From contig DATDFQ010000056.1 in assembly GCA_036522515.1 (NCBI GenBank), positions 310,001 through 374,000 on the forward strand: a DNA stretch of 64,000 nt, given 5' to 3'. The translations under genes and the position numbers were made by a program. Numbering within the stretch: position 1 is the stretch's first letter; each line of letters opens with the position of its first letter. Of the stretch, positions 24,567-32,856 are shown one piece after another. The DNA is from Bacteroidota bacterium (GTDB taxonomy: Bacteria; Bacteroidota; Ignavibacteria; UBA10030; SZUA-254). The notes beneath the pieces are model-generated. The model saw nothing but the letters and a program-made list of their open reading frames with translations. It was not told the origin of the DNA and ran no database searches.

Positions 24567-25658
24567 CTACTCGATCTTTTTCACGGGCTTTTCAAGCACC
24601 TCGTCGCCCGCCTTGAGACCCGAGAGCACCTCGACGCTGATCGCGTCGCTGAGCCCGGTCTTGATCTTTCGCTCCTCTTCCTTTCCGTCCGCAAGCGCAA
24701 CTTTCACGAACGCGGAGTCGTTCCGGAATGTCACGGTCCGCTCCGGAACCGTCAGGACGCTATCCTTCCTCTGGATGATAATGCTGGCGCTCGCGGAATA
24801 ACCGGCACGCAGCGTGATCTTGGAGCCGGCCGGTATCACGATTTCGATCGGAAAGACCGTCGCGTTTTCCTTTTTCTCCGCCTTCAGGGAAATCTTGCGA
24901 AGAAACCCCTTCACGGTGTCGTTGGGAAGCGCGCCGACTTTGATTTCGGCCACCATCCCTTCCTTCAGTTTGCCCACGTCGATCTCATCGACGCTTCCCT
25001 TGAAGAGCAATTGGTTCATGCTTGCCATCTTCATCAGGACGGTCCCTTCCTGGTAGGTGGTCAGGGGTGTCACAGGATCGCCCACCTCGACGGTCTTGCT
25101 CAACACATGCCCCTCGATGGGGGCCTTCACGATCGACTCGATCTCCGTCTCGTCGATCTTGACGCGCCCGCTTTCCAAAAGCGCGAGCTGCTCCTTGGCT
25201 ATTTTTAACCTGAGCGCGGATCCCTGGAACTGCCGTTGAAACTCTTCATACTCCCTGGTGGAGATGAGTTGCTTCTTCACCAGCGACTCCTGCCGCACGT
25301 CGTCCTTGGTGAGGTTGTCCAGGTCGACCTGCGCGAGCTGGACCTGCCGCTTGGCGCCCGCAAGCTCCAACGGGGTGGGATCCGGGCGAACCTCGAGGAG
25401 AGGCTGCCCCTCCTTCACGTGCGCTCCGGCGTCGGCGAAGATATGCTTCACCACGCCCGACACCTTCGACTTGATGGAGATCTCGTTTTCCGGCTCGATC
25501 GTTCCGACCGCGAGGGCCTTGTCGACGATGTTGCCTTTCTGGACTTTCACTTTCGGGAGGAGGGTATCTGAGGAGTTTTTCGATCCCCCCAGCAGGAAAA
25601 AGGCGCCCGCCGCTATGACGACGAGGAATGCGGAGGAGATCAGGATTTTCTTTTTCAT
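24567..25658 (-). CDS. periplasmic adaptor (MacA/HlyD-type membrane-fusion protein)
   Basis: 363 residues: N-terminal signal-anchor (ILISSAFLVVIAAGAFFLLG), barrel-sandwich lipoyl half-motifs (SGVVKHIFADAGAHVKEGQP and APIEGHVLSKTVEVGDPVTP), an alpha-helical hairpin between them (about 100-160) and a C-terminal beta-barrel with SASIIIQRKDSVLTVPERTV. Links an inner-membrane transporter to an outer-membrane factor. First gene of the minus-strand run; an outer-membrane TolC-type gene is not in the window. Confidence 0.9.
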   Translation of the reverse strand: MKKKILISSAFLVVIAAGAFFLLGGSKNSSDTLLPKVKVQKGNIVDKALAVGTIEPENEISIKSKVSGVVKHIFADAGAHVKEGQPLLEVRPDPTPLELAGAKRQVQLAQVDLDNLTKDDVRQESLVKKQLISTREYEEFQRQFQGSALRLKIAKEQLALLESGRVKIDETEIESIVKAPIEGHVLSKTVEVGDPVTPLTTYQEGTVLMKMASMNQLLFKGSVDEIDVGKLKEGMVAEIKVGALPNDTVKGFLRKISLKAEKKENATVFPIEIVIPAGSKITLRAGYSASASIIIQRKDSVLTVPERTVTFRNDSAFVKVALADGKEEERKIKTGLSDAISVEVLSGLKAGDEVLEKPVKKIE

Positions 25659-25774
25659 GGCGGTCTACTCGTGATGAGCGGAAACCCCTTATCGCCGGGG
25701 GGGGAGTGGCAGTTCATGGTACGATGTGGGGGGTGGAAATGTTGCGGGGAGGGGTGTCATCCTGGGCGTTTCTG

Positions 25775-25851
25775 TGTCATCCTGAGGGAGCGCAGCGACC
25801 GAAGGATCTCCCTGCCGGAAGCGTTGAGATCCTTCGCTACGCTCAGGATGA
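25775..25851. repeat. 77-bp palindromic repeat, family B, copy 1
   Basis: Bounded by GTCATCCTGAG / CTCAGGATGAC, with internal AAGGATCTC / GAGATCCTT arms, so the whole element can fold into one long hairpin. It recurs inverted at 54539-54615 with the same length. It lies in the 223-bp gap between the adaptor and the type IX cargo gene; the rest of the gap shows nothing else. Confidence 0.85.
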
Positions 25852-25881
25852 CAGGACGGAAAGGGAGCCCCGGGTCGGGGA

Positions 25882-28800
25882 TTATTTCAGAACGACCAGT
25901 TTCCTCACCTGCCGGAACACCGTCCGATCGTTGCCGGTCGCTTCCATCCTGTAAAAATAGACCCCGGACCCGAGCCCGGCCGCGTTCAGAATCGCCGTAT
26001 GGCTCCCCGCGGAGAACTTCTGGTGATCGGTGAGCACCGCAACCTGTTGGCCGATCGGATTGTAGACTGTGAGCGAGACGCTCGCATCCACTGGCAGGTC
26101 GAATTCGATGAACGTGGTCGGGTTGAAGGGATTGGGATAATTCTGCCTGAGCGAGAAATGCGCCGGCAGGGGGGCCGAAAGTTGGAGATGGACGCCGACA
26201 ACCCCCGCGGCGGGTTCGCCGATATCGATGCTTCCCTCCCGCTCCGTGCGGGCCGAGCCGGACAGTGAGCCCGGGTTGCCGTTTGCGAAGGAGATCGACC
26301 GGACTTCGTCCTGGCAGAGGCTCCAGGTGAGAGAAACCGGATAGGATTCGGATTGTATGCGAATCTCGAACGACCGGGCTGTATCGGACAGAAGTTTCAC
26401 CATGCTTCCCGATGTGAACCGGGCGTCGAGGAGCTGACCCGGCGGAGGAGGCGGAAGTTCAAACCATGACATGGCGTCCGGGGAGGCCGTCGCTTTTCCA
26501 AAGTAGAGGGTTTGCCGGTGCCCGTGCCGGTCGTCGATCCTGAGCTGGTTCAGGTGGGAGAGCAGTTCCGATGCGGGTGGCTCCGCCGCCTGCTTGTCGG
26601 CGGGGCCCGGAGAGGAAAGGATGAGTTTTCCGCCACCCCGCACTTTGACCCAGTATCCCTTCGAGGGGCGGATGGAGTCGGCCACCGTGTAGGCGTTTGT
26701 GTATCCGAAATAGTTCGAGGTGACGATGCCCGGCGGGACCTGCACGATGCTCCCGCGCGCCACGGGACTGGAAATCGATCCGATCAGATTCCAGCCGTCC
26801 GCTACCGTGACGGTGTCGGCGGTGCGCGCCGACCCGTCGAACCCGGTAACTCCGCTCGCCGGGAGTTTGATCCAGTATCCGGGACCGTTGCGCATCGAGT
26901 CGGAGATGTAATAACTCCCGCTATAACCGAAGAGGGGGGAACTTGCGGAAGGAAAGAGCTTGATCCTTGTCGTGCTGCCCGTCCGCGTGAGCGGAAATGC
27001 GATCAGGTTCCACGATTGATTGAAGGAATAATAGATGGGGGGTTTCTGGACGATCTGAAGCGTCTTCACGGAGGAGTTCGACACAACGAGCGAGCCCTGA
27101 AGCTTCATGCTCACCGAATAGAGTCCTCCTTGCGTTGCCTGATCCTGAAGGAAGAAGGTACCGGATGCGAGGCGCGACCGGTTCCAGGTGATCGTAAACG
27201 GGTACCCGCCGGGTCCCGGTTGGATCGTGAACGAATAGACGCGTTGGGGGCCGGACGGCTCGAACAGGTTGCGTATGTCGACGCTCGTTCCCCGGGTGGG
27301 CGGAATAACCCACCGCGCGTCGAACGTTCCGGCCGGGGGGGTCGGGCCCAGCTCGAACTCTCCGAACGCATCGTCGATCCCATCCGTCGCGCCGGCTTCC
27401 GCGCCGATGAGGAGCTGGCCGCTCGCGTTGCCCTGATCGGTGATCGTCAGCGTGTCGAGGAACGCGAACGGATGGACCGGCACGTAATCGTACCGTCCGA
27501 GATACCACTTTGAGAAAGACCTGACAGAATCAAGGGAAACAGCCACCACATCGGAGTCGAGAAAGTCCGTGCTCCCCAGGTCGAAGATCACCCCGGCGGA
27601 GTCGCGGAACAGGGAAAGGTCGTTGATCGCCACCGGCGATTCGGCGCTGTCATACCGGAGAGAGATGCTTGCCTCATAATTGCTGCCCCCCACAAGGGTG
27701 GTTGTATAATACCGCTTCGCGAACATCGAATCGGGGAGCCCCGGGGGGAGGAGGTTCGGATAGGTCGTCATGAACACGGTATCCGGGGTGACCCCGACGG
27801 GATAGAATTGCAGATAGGTGACCGGGCTCTCGAAGCGGTAGGGGGCGGAGGATCCATGCCTGAGGGCGCGTTTGATCGTTCCGGCCGTGACGAATGCAGG
27901 CCCGTCGAGGGAGGCCGGGTCCGGGTTCAACATCGTCAGCGTGTCGATCGAGCGCTGATTCAAATTCGAAAGGAGTGTGACGCCGTCCCTGATGCTGATG
28001 TTCCCGAGTGTCGACATGCTGGCGTTCTCTCTCAGGACGATGCTGTTAAACGATCCCTTGATCTGCCCCCGGCCGGTGAAGATGATGGTCGAATTGCCGG
28101 GGATGAACGACCCTCCCACAAACGTGGAAAAGTTTCCTCCCACCGTGATCTTGGGGGAAGCGGCCGGGTCGATTTCGAGCGTCCCGAACATGCTGACGCT
28201 TCCCTTGACGAGAAGGTTGGCGAGCCCGCTTCTGATCGTGAGTTTCGCACCTGCCGCAATCGCCAATCCGCCGATGTCCACCTGCTGCAGGACCGATCGG
28301 AAGACGGGCTTGTTGACCGTGGAGGGAATGACGACGCTGTCCGCCTTATCGGGCACGCCGGGGGGACTCCAGTTCCCCGGACTCGACCAGAGCGAATCGA
28401 ACGCGCCCGTCCATGTTCTGATCGGCAGGGGGGAAATTGCCGAACAGATGATCGTCCCGCCCAGGCCGGTGGCGAACACGACTCCCCCGGAAGATGTCTT
28501 CAGGACCTGCACCTCGAAGAGGGTATTGGTGGTCGGACTGTACGGAAGGTTCCAGCTTGCGCCTCCATCCGTCGTGCTCACGATCGTTCCGTCGTCTCCG
28601 ACGCCCCACCCGACGGTGGGCGAAAAGAAGGAGAGCCCGTACAGGGTCGCGTCCGTGTTCGTCGGATGCGATACCCAGGTCGCACCGCCGTTCGTGGTCT
28701 TCACCAGCGCGCCAAAGTCGCCGCCGGCATAGACCGTGTTCGCGTCGATCACCTCCAGGGAATAGAGAGCCTGGGGGGTCCCGCTGTTTTGGTTGATCCA

Positions 28801-30234
28801 GGTCGTGCCGCCGTTCGTCGTCTTGATGATCGTTCCGCCGTAACCGACCGCCCAACCGGTGAGCGTGTTGGCGAACTTCACCCTGAGGAGCGATTGAAAG
28901 GTCTGCGCCGTCTCGGGCAGCCACGTCACGCCGGCGTTCTTGGTGGCGAGAATTGTGCCCAGGTCGCCCACGGTCCAACCGGTGGTGGAATTCACGAAAT
29001 GCACGGAGTAGAGGGTGGGATCGGTGTGGCTGTGCTGAACGAGCCAGGTTGCGCCGCCATTCGTCGTCTTGAGAATATTGGCGCTGTCACCGACCGCAAA
29101 GCCGGTCGTATTGTTGAGGAAATAGACTCCGTAGAGATTCTGAAAGGTTCCGCTGCTCAGCAGGCTCCAGGTCATCCCCGCGTCTGTCGTGGTCACAATC
29201 GTCCCGACATCGCCCACGGCGAATCCGGTCGTCACCCCGGGGAACGAGACAGCGCTGATGAGTTCCTTCACCCCGTTCGACTGCGAAATCCATGTCGTGC
29301 CGCCGTCGGTGGTCTTGAGCATCGTTCCCAGATCCCCGACCACCCAGCCGGTGGTCTGCGAAACAAAGCGCGGCGAGAAGAGGTCGTTATAGGTCGGGGT
29401 CTGCTGGGTGAACCATGAGGCGCCTCCGTTTGTGGTCTTGATGATGCTCCCGAACTCGCCGCACGCCCACCCGTTTAACGACGAGGTAAATTGCAAGCCG
29501 TAGAGACTGAGGTTGGTGCCGCTGACCACCGGGCTCCAGGAAGTCCCTCCGTTGGTAGTCTTGTACATGAGACCGAACGCTCCGACAGCAAATCCGACAA
29601 CGGGGGAGGTGAAGGTGACCGAGAAGAAGGGCTGATTCGAACCGATCGATTGATGGGTCCAGGTGGCCCCGCCGTCGGTGGTTTTCGCGATCGTGCCGTT
29701 CACCCCCGCGGCCCATCCGGCGGACGCGGATGAAAAAAAGAGCGAATAGAGCGTCGAGGTCGTGCTGCTGTTTTGCACGTTCCAGGTCGCCCCTCCGTCC
29801 GTCGTTTTCAGCATTGTCCCCTGAAACCCGGTGACCCATCCGGTGGTCGGGGAAATGAAATTGATCGCGTAGAGATCGTAGGGGGTGACCGTGTTCTGGA
29901 TACTCCACGAGAGCCCCCCATTCGTGGTCTTCAGAATCCTGCCGGATTCGCCCACCACCCAGCCGACCGAGTCGGAGAGGAATTGGACAGCGAATAATTG
30001 CTCGACGATCCCCGCGGCGTTGAAATCGACATTCCAGGTGCTGCCGCCGTTTGTGGTCCGCAGGATTGTGCCGAGGTCGCCCACCGCGACAGCGGTGTTC
30101 GCGTTGATCCCCCAAACGCCGTTAAGGAGGTTCCCCTGCGGGAGCGGATTGATCCACTGCCATGGAGTCGATTGGGACGACGCCGGCCGGAAAGAGAGGA
30201 TCACACACGAAAGTATCAGCAAAAACCGTTTCAT
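25882..30234 (-). CDS. secreted YCF48-repeat (beta-propeller) protein with type IX secretion sorting tail
   Basis: 1,450 residues. Signal peptide (LLILSCVILSFRPASSQ), then 13 repeats of about 43 residues (about 45-595), each closing with a unit like LKTTNGGATW after a GWxVG turn, as in YCF48/photosystem-II-stability-factor and sialidase-like propellers. A middle region (about 610-1350) opens with WTGAFDSLWSSPGNWSPPGV and contains beta-rich segments of unknown class. The C-terminus holds the type IX (Por) sorting domain: NYPNPFNPTTFIEFDLP, SLTVYNPIGQQV, GSGVYFYRMEA. The product should cross the outer membrane through the type IX system and stay at the surface or be released. The YCF48 match describes fold only and does not imply photosynthesis. 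ATG start. Confidence 0.93.
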   Translation of the reverse strand: MKRFLLILSCVILSFRPASSQSTPWQWINPLPQGNLLNGVWGINANTAVAVGDLGTILRTTNGGSTWNVDFNAAGIVEQLFAVQFLSDSVGWVVGESGRILKTTNGGLSWSIQNTVTPYDLYAINFISPTTGWVTGFQGTMLKTTDGGATWNVQNSSTTSTLYSLFFSSASAGWAAGVNGTIAKTTDGGATWTHQSIGSNQPFFSVTFTSPVVGFAVGAFGLMYKTTNGGTSWSPVVSGTNLSLYGLQFTSSLNGWACGEFGSIIKTTNGGASWFTQQTPTYNDLFSPRFVSQTTGWVVGDLGTMLKTTDGGTTWISQSNGVKELISAVSFPGVTTGFAVGDVGTIVTTTDAGMTWSLLSSGTFQNLYGVYFLNNTTGFAVGDSANILKTTNGGATWLVQHSHTDPTLYSVHFVNSTTGWTVGDLGTILATKNAGVTWLPETAQTFQSLLRVKFANTLTGWAVGYGGTIIKTTNGGTTWINQNSGTPQALYSLEVIDANTVYAGGDFGALVKTTNGGATWVSHPTNTDATLYGLSFFSPTVGWGVGDDGTIVSTTDGGASWNLPYSPTTNTLFEVQVLKTSSGGVVFATGLGGTIICSAISPLPIRTWTGAFDSLWSSPGNWSPPGVPDKADSVVIPSTVNKPVFRSVLQQVDIGGLAIAAGAKLTIRSGLANLLVKGSVSMFGTLEIDPAASPKITVGGNFSTFVGGSFIPGNSTIIFTGRGQIKGSFNSIVLRENASMSTLGNISIRDGVTLLSNLNQRSIDTLTMLNPDPASLDGPAFVTAGTIKRALRHGSSAPYRFESPVTYLQFYPVGVTPDTVFMTTYPNLLPPGLPDSMFAKRYYTTTLVGGSNYEASISLRYDSAESPVAINDLSLFRDSAGVIFDLGSTDFLDSDVVAVSLDSVRSFSKWYLGRYDYVPVHPFAFLDTLTITDQGNASGQLLIGAEAGATDGIDDAFGEFELGPTPPAGTFDARWVIPPTRGTSVDIRNLFEPSGPQRVYSFTIQPGPGGYPFTITWNRSRLASGTFFLQDQATQGGLYSVSMKLQGSLVVSNSSVKTLQIVQKPPIYYSFNQSWNLIAFPLTRTGSTTRIKLFPSASSPLFGYSGSYYISDSMRNGPGYWIKLPASGVTGFDGSARTADTVTVADGWNLIGSISSPVARGSIVQVPPGIVTSNYFGYTNAYTVADSIRPSKGYWVKVRGGGKLILSSPGPADKQAAEPPASELLSHLNQLRIDDRHGHRQTLYFGKATASPDAMSWFELPPPPPGQLLDARFTSGSMVKLLSDTARSFEIRIQSESYPVSLTWSLCQDEVRSISFANGNPGSLSGSARTEREGSIDIGEPAAGVVGVHLQLSAPLPAHFSLRQNYPNPFNPTTFIEFDLPVDASVSLTVYNPIGQQVAVLTDHQKFSAGSHTAILNAAGLGSGVYFYRMEATGNDRTVFRQVRKLVVLK

Positions 30235-30345
30235 AGTTCCCTTGCCCCTGCGATTTGGTTCAGAAAACCGTTGCCTCCCGATCTACCGCGCGGATCCCCG
30301 GAAGTTCGATACTTGGGCTTAAATGAAGGGAGTACACCTGTAAAA

Positions 30346-30376
30346 CCAATATAGAGAATGCATTATTGAATCTCAA
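30346..30376 (-). promoter_or_regulatory. putative promoter of the YCF48-repeat gene
   Basis: On the minus strand TTGAGA (30376-30371), 17 bp, TATATT (30353-30348), extending to CC at 30346. This predicts a start near 30341 and a leader of about 105 nt. Pattern match only. Confidence 0.4.
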
Positions 30377-30378
30377 GA

Positions 30379-30407
30379 CCGGAACATTAAAAATGTCCGG
30401 ATTTTTG
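30379..30407 (+). terminator. terminator-like hairpin in the divergent intergenic region
   Basis: CCGG-A-ACAT / ATGT-CCGG (30379-30387/30393-30400) with a one-base bulge and an AT-only loop, followed by ATTTTTG. It has the form of an intrinsic terminator on the plus strand, yet no plus-strand gene ends upstream. It could insulate against transcription entering the hydrolase gene. The 280-bp gap 30235-30515 otherwise holds one promoter and the family D palindromes. Confidence 0.4.
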
Positions 30408-30417
30408 CCCGTTTCGG

Positions 30418-30490
30418 TAGGGGCGACGCATGCGTCGCCCGAAAGGATTCTGGAATCCGAAATGCCGGGCGGGGCATGCCCCGCCCCTAC
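30418..30490. repeat. composite palindrome cluster, family D
   Basis: Two perfect 20-bp palindromes, GGGCGACGCATGCGTCGCCC (30421-30440) and GGGCGGGGCATGCCCCGCCC (30467-30486), flank a smaller hairpin GGATTC-TG-GAATCC (30445-30458). The whole is framed by GTAGGGGCG (30418-30426) and its complement CGCCCCTAC (30482-30490). Only one copy in the window. Confidence 0.85.
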
Positions 30491-30539
30491 AACGTGTACC
30501 GGTTGAGGGAATTGGATGAAAGTGCATCACCCCCCATTC

Positions 30540-30568
30540 TTGACAAGGGGTGGACGATTTCGTATTAT
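30540..30568 (+). promoter_or_regulatory. near-consensus -35/-10 promoter for the hydrolase-bioY pair
   Basis: TTGACA (30540-30545), 17 bp, TATTAT (30563-30568): eleven of twelve consensus positions. Transcription would start at about 30575-30576, on top of the ATG at 30576, implying a leaderless mRNA if this promoter is real. It argues against the upstream ATG at 30516. Confidence 0.55.
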
Positions 30569-30575
30569 GGTCACG

Positions 30576-31436
30576 ATGGTCGGGCCTCTCCTCGCTCACG
30601 AGTCATTCGAACTGCTGAATTCAGGCCAGGATCCGATTCGGGGCGATTTGCGATACTCCAGGGACGACTTCCCGCACAAGCCGGTCGTCATCGTTTGCCA
30701 CAGTTTTATGGCCTTCAAGGATTGGGGCTTTTTCCCCCGCCTGGGCGAGCAGCTTGCGCGACGGGGTTTTGCGTCGATCACGTTCAACTTCTCAAAGAAC
30801 GGCGTCAACGGGGACGGCGCGAGAATCACCCGGATGGACCGGTTTGCGGCCAACACGTTTTCGCAGGAACTCGCAGATCTCGGGACGGTGATCGAGGCCG
30901 TCGGGGAGAAGCGGCTGGGATCGGGTGTCATTGACAGTGATAAAATAGTTCTTCTCGGGCACTCGCGGGGCGGAGGCATTGCCATTGTCCGCGCCTCTTT
31001 CGATCGGAGGGTAGCCGCGCTCGTGAGCTGGTCCGCAGTCTCGACGTTCGATCGATGGACCGCCCACCAGAAGGAGAGATGGAGAGCCAACGGATATCTC
31101 CCGTTGTCGAGAGATACCACGGCGAGTCCCCTTCGGCTCGGCATCACCCTGTTGGAAGATCTCGAAGAGCACGGGAGCGCGCTGAGCGTCCTCGATGCGG
31201 CCTCCAGGGTCGCAGTTCCGTGGCTCATTCTCCACGGTGAAGCCGATGTGATGGTTCCGCACAGGGAGGCGGAAGCGTTGTATGCGGTCTCTGCCCGGGC
31301 CACTACCGAGTACCTGTTGCTTGAGAAGGTCGGGCACCTCTATAATGCGGCCTCGGAAACGGCGGATTCTTACAGGACATTGGACGGCATCATTGAACTC
31401 ACGGCGGATTGGATACACCGCAATCTCACTACGTAG
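30576..31436 (+). CDS. alpha/beta-hydrolase (dienelactone-hydrolase-like)
   Basis: 286 residues from the ATG at 30576; longer versions starting at 30567 or at 30516 (GAGGG seven bases upstream) would add up to 20 residues lacking homology. Fold markers: oxyanion loop ICHSF-like VVIVCHSFMAFKDWGFFPRL, nucleophile elbow LLGHSRGGGIAI (Ser about residue 129), acidic residue in LILHGEADVMVPHREAE and His in LEKVGHLYNAA. A cytoplasmic serine hydrolase, no signal peptide, substrate unknown. BioY follows after 8 bp, so the two are likely co-transcribed; some organisms use a serine hydrolase to cut the methyl ester in biotin synthesis, but the link here is only positional. Confidence 0.85.
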   Translation: MVGPLLAHESFELLNSGQDPIRGDLRYSRDDFPHKPVVIVCHSFMAFKDWGFFPRLGEQLARRGFASITFNFSKNGVNGDGARITRMDRFAANTFSQELADLGTVIEAVGEKRLGSGVIDSDKIVLLGHSRGGGIAIVRASFDRRVAALVSWSAVSTFDRWTAHQKERWRANGYLPLSRDTTASPLRLGITLLEDLEEHGSALSVLDAASRVAVPWLILHGEADVMVPHREAEALYAVSARATTEYLLLEKVGHLYNAASETADSYRTLDGIIELTADWIHRNLTT

Positions 31437-31444
31437 GAGCAGAC

Positions 31445-32026
31445 ATGCAACCTCATCATGACGGGACAGTCCTCGCAAATCCGCCGGGTACAATTGACAG
31501 CCGGTCCACGGCCATCCAGGCGGTACTGGTCTTCGCCTTTGCGGCGGGAACGGCGATCGGCGCTCAGATCGAGCTTCCGCACCAGCCGGTTCCTTATACG
31601 CTTCAGACGTTTTTCGTTCTCCTCTCCGCTGCGGTGCTCGGGGCCCGCAAGGGAGCGGTGAGCCAGCTCCTCTATTTGACGATGGGAGCGATCGGTCTTC
31701 CGGTCTTCGCGCACTGGGGAGCGGGATTCGCCGTCCTCGCGGGGCCGACCGGGGGATATCTCCTGAGTTTTCCTCTCGCAGCGCTCGTGGCCGGCTGGAT
31801 AGTCCGCCGGAACGGAAGCATGTTCTCGACGGTTGCCGGGATGGTCTGCGGGCTCCTGGTTATCTTCAGTGTCGGGACCCTCCAGCTGGGACTTCTTTAC
31901 TATCACGATGTTGCAGGTGCGATCGTCAACGGGTTCCTGATATTTTCATGGTGGGATCTCCTCAAGCTTGCCGCGGCCGTCCTCGTCGCCCGCCGCTGGA
32001 GCGGAGGATCATCGCGCCGGTCGTGA
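31445..32026 (+). CDS. bioY: biotin transporter S component (BioY)
   Basis: Inner-membrane substrate-binding subunit for biotin uptake (ECF type, or alone). 193 residues with six hydrophobic segments; the family signatures IELPHQPVPYTLQTFFVLLS, GARKGAVSQLLYLTMGAIGL and GPTGGYLLSFPLAALVAGW are clear. ATG at 31445 is preceded by AGGAG with ideal spacing, which decides against the longer frame beginning at 31409 inside the hydrolase gene. BioM/BioN partners are not in the window. Confidence 0.95.
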   Translation: MQPHHDGTVLANPPGTIDSRSTAIQAVLVFAFAAGTAIGAQIELPHQPVPYTLQTFFVLLSAAVLGARKGAVSQLLYLTMGAIGLPVFAHWGAGFAVLAGPTGGYLLSFPLAALVAGWIVRRNGSMFSTVAGMVCGLLVIFSVGTLQLGLLYYHDVAGAIVNGFLIFSWWDLLKLAAAVLVARRWSGGSSRRS

Positions 32027-32086
32027 CGCGACGCTGCGTCCGCGTAGAGGCAACCCAACTTATCGTAGCACAAAGGGAGACAGGGT

Positions 32087-32758
32087 ATCCGAATCCTGCT
32101 TGTCGAGGACGAGAAGAAGCTCGCCCGTTCCATAAAGCAGCAGCTCGAGCGCGCCGGAAACACCGTGGAAATTGCGGGAGATGGCGTTGCGGCTGAAGAG
32201 AGAGCCCGGAGAGGGGAGTTCCATCTCATTGTTCTCGATCTCAATCTCCCGAGGAAGTCCGGCCTCGATGTCCTTCGCGATCTCCGGGCTGATTCTTACA
32301 TGACGCCGGTTCTCATCCTCACGGCCGTGGATGGGGTGGAACACCGGATCGAAGGGTTGAAACTGGGAGCGGACGACTATCTCATCAAGCCCTTCGACTC
32401 AGGCGAACTCCAGGCCCGGATCGACGCCGTCGTGCGCCGCTCGGGCTCCTCGAAAACATCGATTCTGCAGGCTGCGGATCTGCTGATGGATGTCGTGAAG
32501 CGAACCGTGGAGCGGGCCGGGCAGAGGATATCGCTCAGCGACAAGGAGTTTGCATTGCTCGAATTCCTGTTGAGAAACAAGAATCAGATTCTGACACGCA
32601 AACGGCTCATCGAGCAGGTGTGGGGTTACCAGTTCGACACGGGAACCAACATCGTCGATGTGTATATCAGCTATTTGCGGCAGTCCGTCGACAAGGGATA
32701 CCCGAAGAAACTCATCCACACCATGCACGGTGAAGGGTTTATCCTTGTCGACGACTGA
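32087..32758 (+). CDS. OmpR/PhoB-type response regulator with an apparent ATC start
   Basis: 223 residues from 32087. Receiver domain (1-115): ILLVEDEKKLARS, phospho-acceptor Asp in LIVLDLNLPRKSGLDVL, Thr/Ser in LILTAVDG, Lys in YLIKPFDSGEL; winged-helix DNA-binding domain (about 125-220: LSDKEFALLEFLLRNKNQIL, VDVYISYLRQSVDKG, LIHTMHGEGFILV). The first conventional start in frame is GTG 32165, which would delete beta-1 and the acidic pocket (VEDE). The evident start is ATC at 32087 (family proteins begin MRILLVEDE), seven bases behind AGGGAG; an in-frame TAG at 32066-32068 rules out a longer form. It forms a two-component pair with the kinase gene that follows. Confidence 0.85.
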   Translation: MRILLVEDEKKLARSIKQQLERAGNTVEIAGDGVAAEERARRGEFHLIVLDLNLPRKSGLDVLRDLRADSYMTPVLILTAVDGVEHRIEGLKLGADDYLIKPFDSGELQARIDAVVRRSGSSKTSILQAADLLMDVVKRTVERAGQRISLSDKEFALLEFLLRNKNQILTRKRLIEQVWGYQFDTGTNIVDVYISYLRQSVDKGYPKKLIHTMHGEGFILVDD

Positions 32759-32856
32759 GAGAGCACTCGCTGCCCCGCCGTGCCTGATCTCCCGGACGCC
32801 TCCCGTGGCGGACGGTGGGGCCCGGAACTGAACCCCCCTCCCTGATCAGCCTGAAC

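Noticed and set aside
27808-29418. 536-residue plus-strand open frame within the YCF48-repeat gene
   Set aside because: Shadow frame; its apparent internal repetition simply mirrors the propeller repeats on the coding strand.
28500-30110. Regularly spaced repeats that might suggest a CRISPR-like or tandem DNA array
   Set aside because: The unit is coding, about 129 bp, degenerate at the DNA level and explained by the 13 propeller repeats.
25882-30234. Photosynthesis-related function from the YCF48 similarity
   Set aside because: This repeat occurs in many secreted non-photosynthetic proteins; a signal peptide and type IX tail are present and no photosystem genes are nearby.
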